A stretch of DNA of 64,000 bases, taken from Zonotrichia leucophrys gambelii (lineage: Eukaryota > Chordata > Aves > Passeriformes > Passerellidae). The stretch lies in the NCBI RefSeq assembly GCF_028769735.1, contig NC_088171.1, forward strand, positions 125,572,533-125,636,532, read 5' to 3'. Positions 37,531-49,330 of this stretch are shown here, piece by piece (the stretch's first letter is position 1; every line of letters begins with the position of its first letter). A model generated the notes under the pieces. It saw nothing but the letters and a program-made list of their open reading frames with translations, was not told the DNA's origin and made no database searches. Made by a program: the position numbers and the translations under genes.

Positions 37531-38290
37531 ATTCACTTGGAAGAAACCTACAATGATGATTTAGTCCAACTGCCTGACCAATTCAGGGTTCACTAAAGTT
37601 AAAGCATGTTATCAAAGGCATACTCCAAATGCCTTTTAAAGACTGACAGGCCTGGGACATTGTTCAACTCTCTAGGAAGCCTGTTCCAGTGTTTGACCAC
37701 TTTAATCAATCTCAGTAAAAAAATGCTTCCTAATGTCCAGATCAAGTCTCCCCTGGTGAAGTTTTGCACCATTTCCACACTTCTCTGGATGACAGAGAGA
37801 AAGGAGCAGCACCTCTCTCTCCACATCCCCTCCTCAGGAAGCAGTAAGGTCATCCCCCAGACTTCTTTTCTCATAACTAGATAAATCCACAGTCCTCAGC
37901 TGCTCCGCACAGGACATTCCTTCCAGCCTTGTCACCTGCTTTGCTGACCTCCTCTGGACATGCTTAAGGATCCCCACATCCTTCTTAAACTGCACCAAGC
38001 ACTCAAGGTGAGGCTGCACCAACACTGAATAGAGCAGGATGATCTCCTCTTCTGGCTGGCTGGGGATGCTGAGTTTGGTGCATGCCAGGATGGGATTTAC
38101 CTGCTGTCAGACTACACTCCCATATCCCTTTCTGTAGAGCTGCTCTCCAGACACTCTCCTCCCAATTTATTCTTGTGCTGGGCATTACTCTGTTCTAGGT
38201 GCAGGACCCAGCATTTTGACTTTTTAAATTTCATCCCAATTATCATTGCCCAATACTCAAATTAACCTAGATCCCATCATTTTCCTCATC
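37531..38290 (-). mobile_element. CR1 LINE 3' portion, minus strand
   Basis: The minus-strand frame 37874-37599 contains the CR1 ORF2 C-terminus, including 'VVKHWNRLPRELNNVPG', and the adjoining frames continue upstream into it ('CSGVCLTLSTR'-like region, now broken). In the plus direction the blocks 'ggaagcctgttccagtgttt', 'ctggctggctggggatgctg' and 'gtgcaggacccagcatttt' are clear. Stops and shifts make it inactive. Similarity fades near 38290, so it is 5'-truncated or decayed there. Confidence 0.9.
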
Positions 38291-38894
38291 AGGTCAGAGG
38301 GATCCCATCAGGCCCCAAAATATTTTGTCTCTTGAAGGCTCTTCTGTGGTTTAGAAATCCAAAGTTTTGGCACAGACACCAGTCCTGTTGCCAGATAATG
38401 ATATAATAGTCTCACCTGCTTCTACCAAAGCATTCCCCCCATTTCTGTGAGGATTGAAGGCAACATTACCTATGCCCCCAAACTTTTTAGTACTGTTCTC
38501 AGGGGTCTGAAGTCCCTTTTGATTGACTCAGACTTTCAGCTGTAACATCATTTGTGTATATGAAAAAGAGTTTGTACTCTGAAAAAAAAAATTGTTCCCT
38601 CTACCACTTATGTATATCACAAGTTTTTCCACAGTTCTCTGTTCTATTTTCCAAGCAAAAGAAAAAATAAATTTAACCTTTCATGCATGTAATTATTCAG
38701 CTTAGGGAATTCAGGAGTGAGTTTTCTGTTCCTTTCTTAATATTTAATTCTTTACATAACTTGGTAAATTAAGCCAGGGATGACAAGAACTAATCATCCC
38801 ATACTCACAATGCTTGAACAGCAGAATACAAAATGGCCTGCGCCACATTTCTGTCTTGCATCCTAATTGCTGAGTTATTTGTGTGTTTAAGTAA
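38291..38894. other. Unclassified DNA between two CR1 copies
   Basis: No gene is seen. The first 100 bases may be further decayed CR1 sequence. The rest is AT-rich with no recognised element. Confidence 0.5.
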
Positions 38895-39355
38895 TCATAA
38901 AATCACAGAATGGCTTGGGTTGAAGGGGACCTTAAAGATCATCTAATTCTAACTCCCTTACCATGGGCAGGGACACCTTACACTAGACCAAGTTACTCAG
39001 AGCCCAATCCAGTGTGGTCTTGAACAGCTCCAGGGAAGAGGAATCCCCAACCTTTATGGGCAACCTGTTCCAGTGTCTCACCAGCCTCACAGTAAAGAAT
39101 TTTTTCCTAAAATCTAGACTAAAGCTATTCTCTTTTGGTTTAAAGCTAGTGTCTCTTGTACTTCCACTGCACATCTTTGTAAAAAGTCTGTCCCCATCTT
39201 CCTTGTCATTCCTGCTTAGGAACTGAAAGACAATAAAGAGTTCTCCCTGAACTTTGTCTTCTCCAGGTAGAAGAGTCCCAGTTCTCTCAGCCTGTTTTCA
39301 TAAGTGATCCCGCTCTCAGGACTCTTTCTAAAAGGCCTTTCTTATGTTAGGAACC
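38895..39355 (-). mobile_element. CR1 LINE, 3' part of a copy split by an LTR
   Basis: It starts with the inverted CR1 tail ('aatcataaaatcacagaatg') and carries the ORF2 C-terminus on the minus strand ('KKFFTVRLVRHWNRLP' and 'LELFKTTLDWALSNLV'). CR1 similarity reaches 'tttcttatgttag' at about 39350 and is taken up again at 40459 with the directly following part of CR1. The two pieces are therefore one insertion interrupted by the LTR between them. Confidence 0.92.
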
Positions 39356-40458
39356 TGTTTTGGGAGCAGGTAGGCAACAGGGGTGGCTTCTGTGAGAAGC
39401 TGCCAGAAGCTTTCCCATGTCCAACAAAGCCAATGCCAGCTGGCTCCAGGATGGACCCACCACTTGGTCAAGGCTGGGCCCATCAGGGCACATCAGGAAT
39501 CATAGTAATGACTCTGTGATAACTTATTTAAGAAGGAAAAAAAAAATATATATATTTTGGGGCAGGTGTAATTGTGGCCAGCGAAAAGCAGAGTGAAAAT
39601 ATGTGAGAGGAAAAGCTCTGCAAACACCAAGGCCAGTAGAGCAGGAGGGGGAGGAGGAGCTCCAGAGCAGAGACTTCCCTGCAGCCCATGGTGCAGATCA
39701 TGGTGAAGCAGCTGTGTCCCTGCAGCCCATGCAGGACCGTGAGCATGCAGAGGTCCACACGCACCCCATGGAGGACACCCACACTGGACCAGGTAAATGC
39801 CACATGAATTCCCTGTGAACCCATGGGAAATCCATGATGGAGCAGCTCCTGCCTGGGACCTGCAGACGCATGGAGAGGGGAACCCATGTTGGAGAAGGTT
39901 TCCTGGTTGAACTTGTGGAGGGACTCATATTGGAGCAGGCTGTGCCTGAAGGAAGAGTGTGCCCTGTGGAAGAGTGACACATATTGCAGCAGTTTGTGGA
40001 GAACTGTTACCTGTGGGACGGACTCATGCTGAAGAGTCTATGAATTTTCTATGAATTGTGGGGCCTCTGCCCCACATTGGAGCAGGGAAGGACTCCTCTC
40101 CCTGAGGACCAACAGCAACATGTGATAAAGTGAACATAGCCCACATTCCCCATTTCCCTGCAGTACTGGGCAGGAGAAGGTAAAAATGGAAAAGAGGGAG
40201 ATATGGGACGAAAAATTGTTTTTAAGATTTGGATTTACTTCTCATTATCCTGCTCTGATTTCATTTGTAATAGTTCAGATCCCTGAGTCAGGTCTGTTTT
40301 GCCGGTAGTGCTATTTGATGAGTGATATCTCTCTGTCTCTATTTCTACAACTATGGTGAACCTTTTTTTGTATTTTCTCTCTCCTGTCCAGTTGCAAAGC
40401 AGAGTTATAGAGTGGCTCTGGTGGGTGCCTGGCATCCAGCCAGTGTCAACCCACCACA
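39356..40458 (+). mobile_element. Solitary ERVL-type LTR nested in CR1
   Basis: It begins near TGTTTTGGGAGCAGG and ends 'cagtgtcaacccaccaca' at 40458. This closing block, the many 'ggagcag' and 'cccatg' repeats in the middle and 'gatttggatttacttctcat' near the 3' end match my knowledge of the abundant passerine ERVL-type LTRs. The canonical polyadenylation signal is eroded to 'gtaatagttc' (about 40269). CR1 sequence is continuous across the insertion; GGAACC before and GGGTCC after overlap in CR1 and may be a decayed target duplication. Frames of 71-150 residues inside are spurious. The 5' limit is uncertain by about 10 bp. Confidence 0.87.
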
Positions 40459-41287
40459 GGGTCCCAAAGCTGGACACAGTACTCCAAGTGGGGTCTTACA
40501 AGAGCAAGATGGAGAGAATCATGTCCCTGGACCTGCTGGCCATGCTTCTGATACAGCTCAAAATGTGATTGGTTTTCTGACTTTCAAGAACACATTGCCA
40601 GGCCATGCTGAGTTTTCATCCACAAATACCCTCAAGTCTTTTTCCCCAGAGCTGGTCTTGATCCATTCTCTTCCCAGAGTGTGTTTGTCCCTGTCCCATG
40701 TGCACAACCATGCAGCTGGCCTTGTTGAACTGCATGAGGTTCACACATGCCCACCTCTCAGGCCTGTCAAGGTCCCTCTGGACCCCCTTCCCTCCAGTGC
40801 CCCCCAGAGCTCGGTGTCATTGGAGAACTTGCTGGGGGTGCGCTTATGGACACTGTCCATGTCACCAACAAAGATGTTAAAAAATGCTGGTCCCAAAACT
40901 GACCCCTAAGGAACACCCCTCATCTCTGGTCCCCACTTGGCCATTGATCTGCTGAGTCCAAACCTCAAGCAAATTTTTTATCCACCGATTGGTCCATCCA
41001 TCAAATCCATGCCTTTCCAGTTTAGAGACAAGGATGTCATGTGGGGCAATGTCAAATGCTTTGCACAAGTCCAAGTAGATGATGTCAATTGCCCTTTCCT
41101 TATCCACCACTGCAGTAACCCCAAACCTGTCAGGCCTTATTTGCCCCTGGAGAAGCCATGCTGACTGTCACCAATCAACTAATTATTTTCCGTGTGCCTT
41201 AGCACAGCTTCCAGGAGGGGCTACTCCATGATCTTGCCAGGCACTAAGACCTGCAGTTACCTGGGTCCTCCTCATTTCCCTTTTAAA
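40459..41287 (-). mobile_element. CR1 LINE, reverse transcriptase part of the split copy
   Basis: The minus-strand frame 41110-40877 shows CR1 reverse transcriptase: '[12 protein letters not shown]' holds the first catalytic aspartate block (motif A), followed by '[17 protein letters not shown]'. Upstream on the minus strand the frame is broken within what should be the G-K-S-C-L-T-N-L block. Towards 40459 the sequence covers the rest of the RT domain in CR1 order ('ggacacagtactccaagtgg' to 'gaactgcatgaggttcaca'). The copy is 5'-truncated near 41287 after 'acctgggtcctcctcatttc'. It is inactive. Confidence 0.93.
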
Positions 41288-42573
41288 GTAATATTTCTAG
41301 GAAAAATATGGTTTAAACATAAATAAAATATTAAATATAAAATGTTTCTAAAACTTGATTCTATGTGAACACTAGCATCTCTGATGAAAAAATTAAAAAT
41401 ATATTTTCTCCCATTTAATTTCATTACCAAGACTTTCTTGGTGAATTATAATATAATTTTGGATGTCTGACTCACTACTTTCAAACTACTCAAAATTATA
41501 AAAGATCAGAAAAATAATTTAAGGCCAACCTCTGCTCATTCTAGCTCTCTAGCTTGTGCCCAGAGCATATGGCTGGGAGTCTGATCTCTGCACACTAATC
41601 CAAAATCTTGTAGGTGTTAATGAAATCTGATTGCTACATATTATTTTAATGTTTTAGTGGGTGTGATACGCAACTCATATAATTGATATCTGTATCAAAT
41701 AAACCCTGTCACAGACAGTCAGAATGATTTATCTTTGACAAATGTCCCACTTATATGTTCTCAACTTGTCTTCTGTATGGAAGAATATTTTGATCTTTGA
41801 AGCAGTATGTTTTGATTGTATTAGTCTGACTGTAGTCACAACCTACAGAATTGTCATCCCACTGTTCTTTCCCAAAATGAAGCATTTAAAAGTGTGATTG
41901 CAGACTGGTGTTTGAGTCTCTTTCTATGGAGGGAGAAATCCAGTTGCCTAATGGACAAATAAACAGTTTAAAGTAATTGTGATGATTGTTTTGAATTCAA
42001 TATTTGAAATTTCATGGTGATATTTTTCTTAGAATAATCTACCAGAATTTAATCACCTGGTGGAAACTCTGACACTTTTATACCTTATTAAATACATAAG
42101 TAGATAAAAACCTTTTTGCCTTGGAATGGTATTATGTCAGCACTCTTAACCAGCAGTCTTAACCCATCTGTCTGGCAGACCAGCATTACATTTAATATTA
42201 TTGCTAATTCTGATTTATTGGGACAAATAATTTATCAGAAGATATTTGCAACTTCAATCTTGTCAGTATATCACTCAGTGATTCCAGTGATTCCTTGAGT
42301 AATTTATTAAGACCCTTAAATTTTGATGGCTGGGTAAGAAGTCAGCCTTGTATGCTACACACTGTAGCTTGTGGACTTGGTATGGTCCCTAACCACAGTC
42401 TGCAGATGATGGAAGCTGGAGGCTGACATAATTCAGCACAAAGCAAAACCTAAAGCTTAATCTGAAATAAGGCTTGAACCTGTTATCTAAACATAAACAC
42501 CCTGGGGGGTGTGAGACCTGCTGGGATCATTTATGGTCTGAAGTGTAGGCTTTGACACAGATGTGTGGCCTAC

Positions 42574-42737
42574 CTGCCAGCTCCATGAAGATGTCCTGGA
42601 TATTGATTGTTATTGCACACGTATTGAGACAATCTAATTGTGCCTCATCTGGATGGTCCAAAGTAGTCTCTAGAATCAACTTACTCTTTTCACCAGGATG
42701 CCAGTTCAGTTGCTTAAACAGTGGTTGTAGTGAGACA
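42574..42737 (-). other. Exon-like open stretch, unproven
   Basis: On the minus strand this 164-bp stretch is open in one frame and encodes a mixed-composition peptide ('LFKQLNWHPGEKSKLIL' and 'CAITINIQDIFMELAG' are parts). It is preceded by a T-rich run ending TTTAG and followed by CAG|GTAGGC, so both splice consensus sites are acceptable. There is no partner exon that I can recognise, and the frame simply continues past the donor for 15 codons. I do not recognise the protein. Chance is a real possibility in 64 kb. Confidence 0.15.
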
Positions 42738-44482
42738 CTAAATACCAAACAAACTACATGTACACGTATGGGTTCAATTTATGTGTATCTATTTTGAAGC
42801 AAATCCTTCCACATTCATTTGGGGAGGAGTAGCTGATTCTTCACTAGATTTTGTTTTCCAACTGCTGGCACATAGAATTTTGGGAGTAAAAAAAGCTGGA
42901 GAAATGGTTTGTAGTGCTATTTTATAGGTCCTACTACATATAAGAATCTCAGAATTAGTTGATGAATTGACATTCAGGCTGAGAACTGAGTAAGATGGAA
43001 ATGCTGTGAATGGCTCCATGTCTTGTGTGTTTCCTTAGAGGAACAGAAGCTGAACTAACTGAAGCCTGATGATCATTTCCTGGACTGTGGTGTCACAAGA
43101 AGTATTTGTGGTGTAGCAGACATTTTAGAGTAAATAAGCACTAAATGGAAAAAAATTCTGAAATTTCAATGGAAAATGGTTGTTTGTTTTTTCTAACTTT
43201 TAGAAGAACTGAACTAAGTATTCTTAGTTGAAGACAAAAAGTCAGTTATTAACTTGCACTTTTGACTGTTCATACTGCAGAATTATTAGCTCTGTTTTAG
43301 ACCACTCCAGCTTGCACTCAGCGATGAAACACGAATATTTCTTGGGAGATTTTCAGCATGAATCAATCCCAAAGAGCAAACAGCACAAGTCTGAGCCAGA
43401 TTTGCCTCCCTCCAGCTCACACAGAAGAGTTTATACATCCAAATGCTCCACCTGTTTTCCTGACATTCCACAGAGCACACTGCAGGCACTATACTTTCAC
43501 ACTATAAAAACTTTAACATGGAGTTAAAATTGCTTTGAACAGAGGAAAATATATCTAAACCACTTAAATTTTATGTGGCGGTCACAAAGAAGGCCCCAGT
43601 AAAATTTCTATGTTTTGAATTCAAACATTTTTCTAAAAAGGTAACCAGACAAAAACAGGAGGATTGTAAGTCAGCCCATACAATTTGCTCTAGGGCCAAG
43701 GTCACCCCATACCTCTCCCCAGTTTAGCATACAAGTTTTAGTACTAAATTTATTCTTATGTTTTATTTGCTTGTTTATACATTTTTTAATCAAGCTTTTA
43801 GTCACAATAGTCTTTTCTGGTATCCAGTTTATTTAAAATAAATGTTCAGAGAAGCCAACAAAAGGGAATCCCTTTTCACTGAGTTATATTTTCTGCATTC
43901 AGGGAGCATTGAATTTCCAGTTGCATAAACAAGACAACTTCTTAAGGTTTATTATACAAAGTAGGGATGTCTTTATTGCACTGAACAGTTTGGAGTCCTA
44001 TTTCACATTTGTTGATAACTTTTTCTTACCCTGATTTCATCTTCAATGCTTGTATATTTACTATCATCCCACATCCTAGAGTCACATTTTCATGTTTCAA
44101 AGTCAAGGGATGGTTAAATAATTTATTTTAGGAAGGAATAATACCTGACAACCTCTATTCAAAACTGAAGGTGTTACATGTACTATGAAAAGAAAAAAAA
44201 CAGTAGTAGTTTATCTATGTTTCTCACCCATTTTATTAAAAATTGTTTAAGCTAACACAAAGGAAATATAAAGCAGTCTAGCAGTCTTGGCAGAAAAATA
44301 TTTAAAGCTAGAGTTGCTATTCATATAGCAGTAGTGCATATCTGCTAATATTCTTACTCAGAGCATAGAATTTATCTCACCATCTGGCTGTCCAAAATTT
44401 GCTTTAAGCTTGTAGTTTATTATTTATTTATTGACAATTGAGAAAAAAGACAATTCCAGAGGATGAATAATTCCATTCCAGG

Positions 44483-44542
44483 CATATATATATATATTTT
44501 TATATATATATTTGTATGTGTGTTTGTATGTGTGTATGCATG
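44483..44542. repeat. TA/TG microsatellite
   Basis: An imperfect (TA)n run with an internal T block is followed by GTATGTGTGT-type units. It is a short compound simple repeat in unique DNA. Confidence 0.9.
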
Positions 44543-45850
44543 TATCTTTTGGAAGTGCCTAGAGGTTTTCTCTTTTAACTTGAAATAAAAAATAAATAAA
44601 CTCTAATGTTTGGACAGCTAAAATGAAGCTAAAGCTGAGATCAAACATGGGCTTTAAAATACATATTCTTTCTTTCTTACCCTTTTTATTTTCTACTTAA
44701 ACAAAGTAGAAATTTGCCCTCATATTGAGGCAAATTAGTAATAATTCACTACTATACACTTCAATCCATAATGAGAGATTAGCAAAAACTGCAATAATTC
44801 AACAGTGAAATAACCCACCTTTTTTGTGCTGCAAAATCGAACTGTGAAAATAAAAAAAATATACAGCCATGTATTTCAGTCCAGACATGGAAATCATCTA
44901 GATAATCCACTTACCTAAAGAATAAAAACTCAAGACTGACAGCCAAAGTCAAAGTTGCTAATTGAACATAGTCAGGTACGTGCAGATGGGACAGACATCT
45001 GAGTTGAAAATACAATTCTTCTTGGAAATACAACTGATTTGAGAAGACAGATTTTGCAAAGGCCACAGTATCTGCCTTGGTTCTGGATAGGAATGCCCAT
45101 CTACTTGGGTAGCGCTGCAATATTTCCAAGTGATGGGCAGCAGGCTCTGCCACAGCAGCTGCTGGATCTCGTGGTGGCTGTTTCCCCCATGCACAGCCTG
45201 GCGACCGCCATGGGCACCAGCGCCAGCTCCTCCGCCCCACTGGCGCAGCTGAACACAGAGAGAGGAAAATAACCTTCATCTCTGAATAAAAGGTCTCTGT
45301 AGATGACACTCATTTTAATTATTTTTGCTATTGAGCTACTGAGTCTATTGTTTTAGCGTCCAACAGAGTTCCTAAAATCAAAATAATTAATTTCATTTAA
45401 AGCAATTCCTCTTAGCTGTTGAAGTCACTCTGTTCTGCTGCATCTTTTATGACCAGATTGCAGTCTGTTCTCTTCAGAGTATGCAGAGAGAGTAAAAAAT
45501 GCATTGGTTTGGGAGTTTTGGTTTCGGTTGGATTGTTCTCTTTAATTTAGGGTTCATTTTGCTGGCTTTTTTTTTTACTGGAGGTATATAAAGCTTCTGG
45601 TCTCACCACAAAACAAGTATGAAAGGGAAATAAAAACTCAACTACTACATGTTAAAAATGTACTAGAACAGTTGACTACAATATACATTTTTCACGTCAC
45701 TGTCTTGTTTTTATTATCTACACCATATTTATTGGAACAAACAAGTCCTTACTGATGAAAAAAATTTTCATGTGACAATTCAATCCCTAATACATTTTTT
45801 GCTTAAAATGACTTTCAGTGGTTGGAGGAAAGACACAGCTAAATGTTACC

Positions 45851-45915
45851 TTCTTTTTTTTTTTTTTCTTTTAATTGTTCTGTTTTGTTTTTGGTTTTTT
45901 TTTTCTTTTTGTTAG
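45851..45915. repeat. T-rich low-complexity tract
   Basis: About 65 bases that are mostly T, with single C and G interruptions. No associated retrocopy was recognised. Confidence 0.9.
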
Positions 45916-48394
45916 TTATTCTTTTTCTTTCCATTAAACTATGGAAGTATTTCTCATGTGTTTCATATTACATCAAGTTAAGAGACTGAGCTTCAGATTA
46001 TGTGCAAAACTAAATAATTAGATGATTTTTATTGTAATGGCTGTACCATTTCCTTTTGACCATAACAATTTGTTTTAGAAACTACCCCTGAATTGTCACT
46101 ATTATAATACTATGGGATGACTGTAGAAGAAATCTGACTTTTCACTAACACTCTTTATCAACTTTCCAATGCAATTCATAAAGTTAACTTTGCAACTCTA
46201 AAAGCCACTTGATATTGAGGAAATGTCAGCTTTTGGAGGATTTTAAGATAGGTGGGCTATTACAAACCTCTTGTCCATTTACACGGCCTTACATTCAGAC
46301 CAATTCTTCGTGAACTTGTATAATGAGATATTGGAGAAGAAGGGAAGAGAAAAGATAGGAAAGGATGCAGCTCTCATAAATGCAAAGTCTTATTTACTAA
46401 TAGGAAATACTAGTGAAGAGTTTTGTTCTGTTTTGTTTTCTATAACTTGGGTATTATGAACCACTAAGTAAAATGACATCATACTCTGTACATTTTAAAA
46501 CCCACCTAGATTTGTGATTTCATCATGTATGAAACATTTCATATTATTTAAATGCTATAAAAAATTGAGCTTAATCTAATGACTGCATATTAGAGTATTT
46601 TCACATCTTGACACCAGTCTGGAGATTTACTGCAAATCCATTTGCAATTTCATTAAATTCAGAAGTAAAGTATAACAGTTAAATTCAGAAGTATATCAGC
46701 ATGGTAACAATTTTTAAAAGAGAGGCATTTCTTCATACTAAAGTGAGATAAAAAAATAAGTTTCTTTTCTAAGGTGATGTGAATGTAATAATATTCAGGA
46801 ATATCCTTTCAATGAATAAGTAAAGATTTTAATAATCTTCAGAAAGCTGTATATTTAAAACCATTATTCTAATATTTTATAAAAATAATATTCATTATTT
46901 TGCCAAAGTGATGAGAAAAAGTATCAGTAAATTTCCCGTAATTTTTCATCATCAGAAGCTGTAACACTTTCTTATCAATTCATTATTGATTGCACCTTTA
47001 GAATTCAATATTTCAAACAATCAAAAAGAGATTGTTCATTGTTTATTTTCTCAATAGTCTCACTAACAATGTTTCTACCACTAATTAACTCTTTTGAAAT
47101 GTCATTCTCATTCAAATGTGACCTTGAGGTTGGGAGGATCCAGGAAGCTGTAGGGGGTGAAAGGAGCACAGCTCAGAGCACAGAAAAGGAAAAGGGCATT
47201 ATATTCTAGTGCATTGTTTAAAATTCACTGCAGTATTGCTGCACCCGGTTAGTGTAGTTCTGTTTGGAACATGACCAAAACCTAAGTTTTAATTCAAAAC
47301 ATGCAGTTTAATTTTGATCATGTTCCAAGCTAAATTACATTAGTAGAGTATTGTAAATAAAGCAGTTTCAATGGAGGAATGAAAATATGACAGTTTTTGC
47401 TCTGCCCCTCTCACCATTACATCATTGGCTCTTCTGTAGTATTGAAAAGCTGGAGTGAAACTGAGCTCTTCAGGATGCCAGCTTCATGGTCTCTTAGAGT
47501 TCAAAAGAACATTCTGGCAAGTGAACAAGTGTTAGTATGTCAGAGAAATGTTAAAAACAACAATGATAAGAGAGTGGGGTAGAGCAGCATGACAATGTGA
47601 CACTGCCAGTCTTCATTAGGCTGAATCCTCTGTAGATTTCAAGGGCTGAAATACAAGATGCATGAATTTGGCCATATGCCTTGAATTTCCCATTGCATGT
47701 ATTTATAAAATACTGTCCTTTAGCACAGTTATATATGTTGGAACATTCTGTTAGACTGAATTGGAACTTGTGTATCAATAATTCTTAAACTGTCTTCAAA
47801 ATAACAACCTCACTGAGGGGAAGTGCATCTGCTTATGTGACAAATAGGTCTATACAATCTAACTAGGGGATATTTCTTCTGTCTAAAAAACAAATCAAAT
47901 TACCAACGTCATCTTAGGCAAACACTAATAAACTTTCTATAATACATAATTACACACTTGTGTCTCTATATGCCATATTTCATATAAATATAGACAATAA
48001 TAAATTGAAAATATTTTGTTTGTTTAAATTTTTTTTTGTTTTAATACTTATTTAGAGTCCCTTCAACTAGAAATATCTGCAATGCAGCTGGGATATTTCC
48101 ACAGCTAGTATGATTCATGCAAGACAGTCTTGAACACTGTGGCTGGGAAAGGAGTCCAATAAACAAAGATCCAAGGATCAAAGTGGTACACTGATTTATT
48201 ATCAACATATAATTACCCACCATCAATGAACTATAAATTTAGAATAAATATCAACAATGCAGGAGATGTACCACATTATCAGACAGCTGCAAAATATTAT
48301 ACACATAAATAAATACCACCAGGTTCCAGTATTTAAGGGATTGCTGCAAAGCAGAGTCACAAAGAGTCACATGAAAGAGATGAGGGTTGATTGG

Positions 48395-48610
48395 TAAAAG
48401 TTACTCTTGGGAAGACTTCTATTGAACACAAAGTAAATTTTTAACAAGAGGACAATCAGCGATTCAAATCATCTCCTCAGAGAGGTGATCAATTCCACAT
48501 CAGTGGACACTTTTTAGGATCCAGCTGGACAGGTGCTGGGCTACCTTGTCTAAAATCTGCTTTTGTCAAGAAAGGTTGGACTGGATGATCCCCGTGGTTA
48601 TTTTGCGACA
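48395..48610 (+). mobile_element. CR1 LINE 3' end, plus strand, older type
   Basis: The plus-strand blocks 'aacaagaggacaatcagcga', 'tcatctcctcagagaggtga', 'cacatcagtggacacttttt' and 'agaaaggttggactggatga' follow the order of a CR1 3' end. It is diverged, has lost the terminal ATTCTATG repeats, and its left limit is uncertain. Confidence 0.8.
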
Positions 48611-48759
48611 GACTGAAATGATTAATGGCTTAAACGTCAGATCAGTAGAGGACTTTTGTCCACTGTAGCAAATGGTGCAAAAAAGCAGCTGCTCATCTGG
48701 GACCATTAAAGCCCACTCCTCCCCAAATATGCCTACTAACTGGAATTTGGTCTGTGATG

Positions 48760-49330
48760 GAACTTGAGATAAGATAAAGGTGATGCTGTTGTCCAATTAT
48801 CCCAGATCTAAGGAGAAGCAGACAAGGTTAGGGAGAAGATTGTGCCTACAAGTGTGAGAGACTGGAATGCTAATGTCTCAGTCACAGTGCTTAGCTGAGG
48901 ACCTACACCTGAGGCTACAAGCTGGTGTTGTGCAAGATAAGGGAAGAGGCTGATAAGAGACAGATCGTGCAAGGGAGGATAATGCTTTTTATCACACCAA
49001 AGTCCTTACACAAACGGCTCAGCTTTGAAAGCTCCCCTCTGGAGAAATAACAGGACATTGACAGGAGATGCAGCTGTGGCATATTGGGAGGTGTCATGGA
49101 GGACTCCCAAAGTGATCCATCAGCATTACACCAGTGTGCAGCTATCTGCCCCAGGACGGGTTCCTAGCTGTTTCACCTGAACCTGAGGTAATAAAATGCA
49201 TGAAACCTTGGTCTTTTGTGGACTTCTCTTACCATAGATCCAGCCTGTTGACCACCACTTAAGCAAACAGACCTGTGCACCTTGCAACCAGCAACAACCA
49301 AGGCTGGTTGCAAGGTGCACAGGTGGTGTC
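48760..49330 (+). mobile_element. Possible LTR-like segment, unclassified
   Basis: This stretch is richer in GC than its surroundings. It has AATAAA at 49190-49195 followed by a 'catgaaaccttgg...ctctta' stretch and ends at a strong hairpin, an arrangement resembling the U3-R-U5 order of an LTR. No convincing TG...CA termini or flanking duplication were found, so this is only a suggestion. Small frames on the minus strand are not convincing. Confidence 0.25.
49271..49324. repeat. Perfect 22-bp inverted repeat with 10-base loop
   Basis: The arms 49271-49292 and 49303-49324 are exact complements over all 22 bases. The left arm begins ACCTGTGCAC and ends AACCAGC; the loop is AACAACCAAG. It is not a simple repeat and its GC content is moderate. 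RNA from either strand would fold into a 54-nt hairpin without mismatches. Confidence 0.95.

Larger units (their letters stand above)
41288..48394. other. Long unique non-coding stretch
   Basis: About 7.1 kb without a recognised LINE, SINE or LTR. Points of note are an exon-like open stretch on the minus strand (42574-42737), a TA/TG microsatellite (44483-44542), a small CpG cluster (about 45110-45250), a T-rich tract (45851-45915) and a 15-bp direct repeat (46653-46667 and 46679-46693). None amounts to a gene call. Confidence 0.55.

Noticed and set aside
39528..39982. 150- and 94-residue minus-strand frames
   Set aside because: They are antisense to the ERVL-type LTR and overlap each other in different phases.
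40322..40909. 195-residue plus-strand frame
   Set aside because: It runs from the end of the LTR into antisense CR1; the true coding remnant here is CR1 RT on the minus strand.
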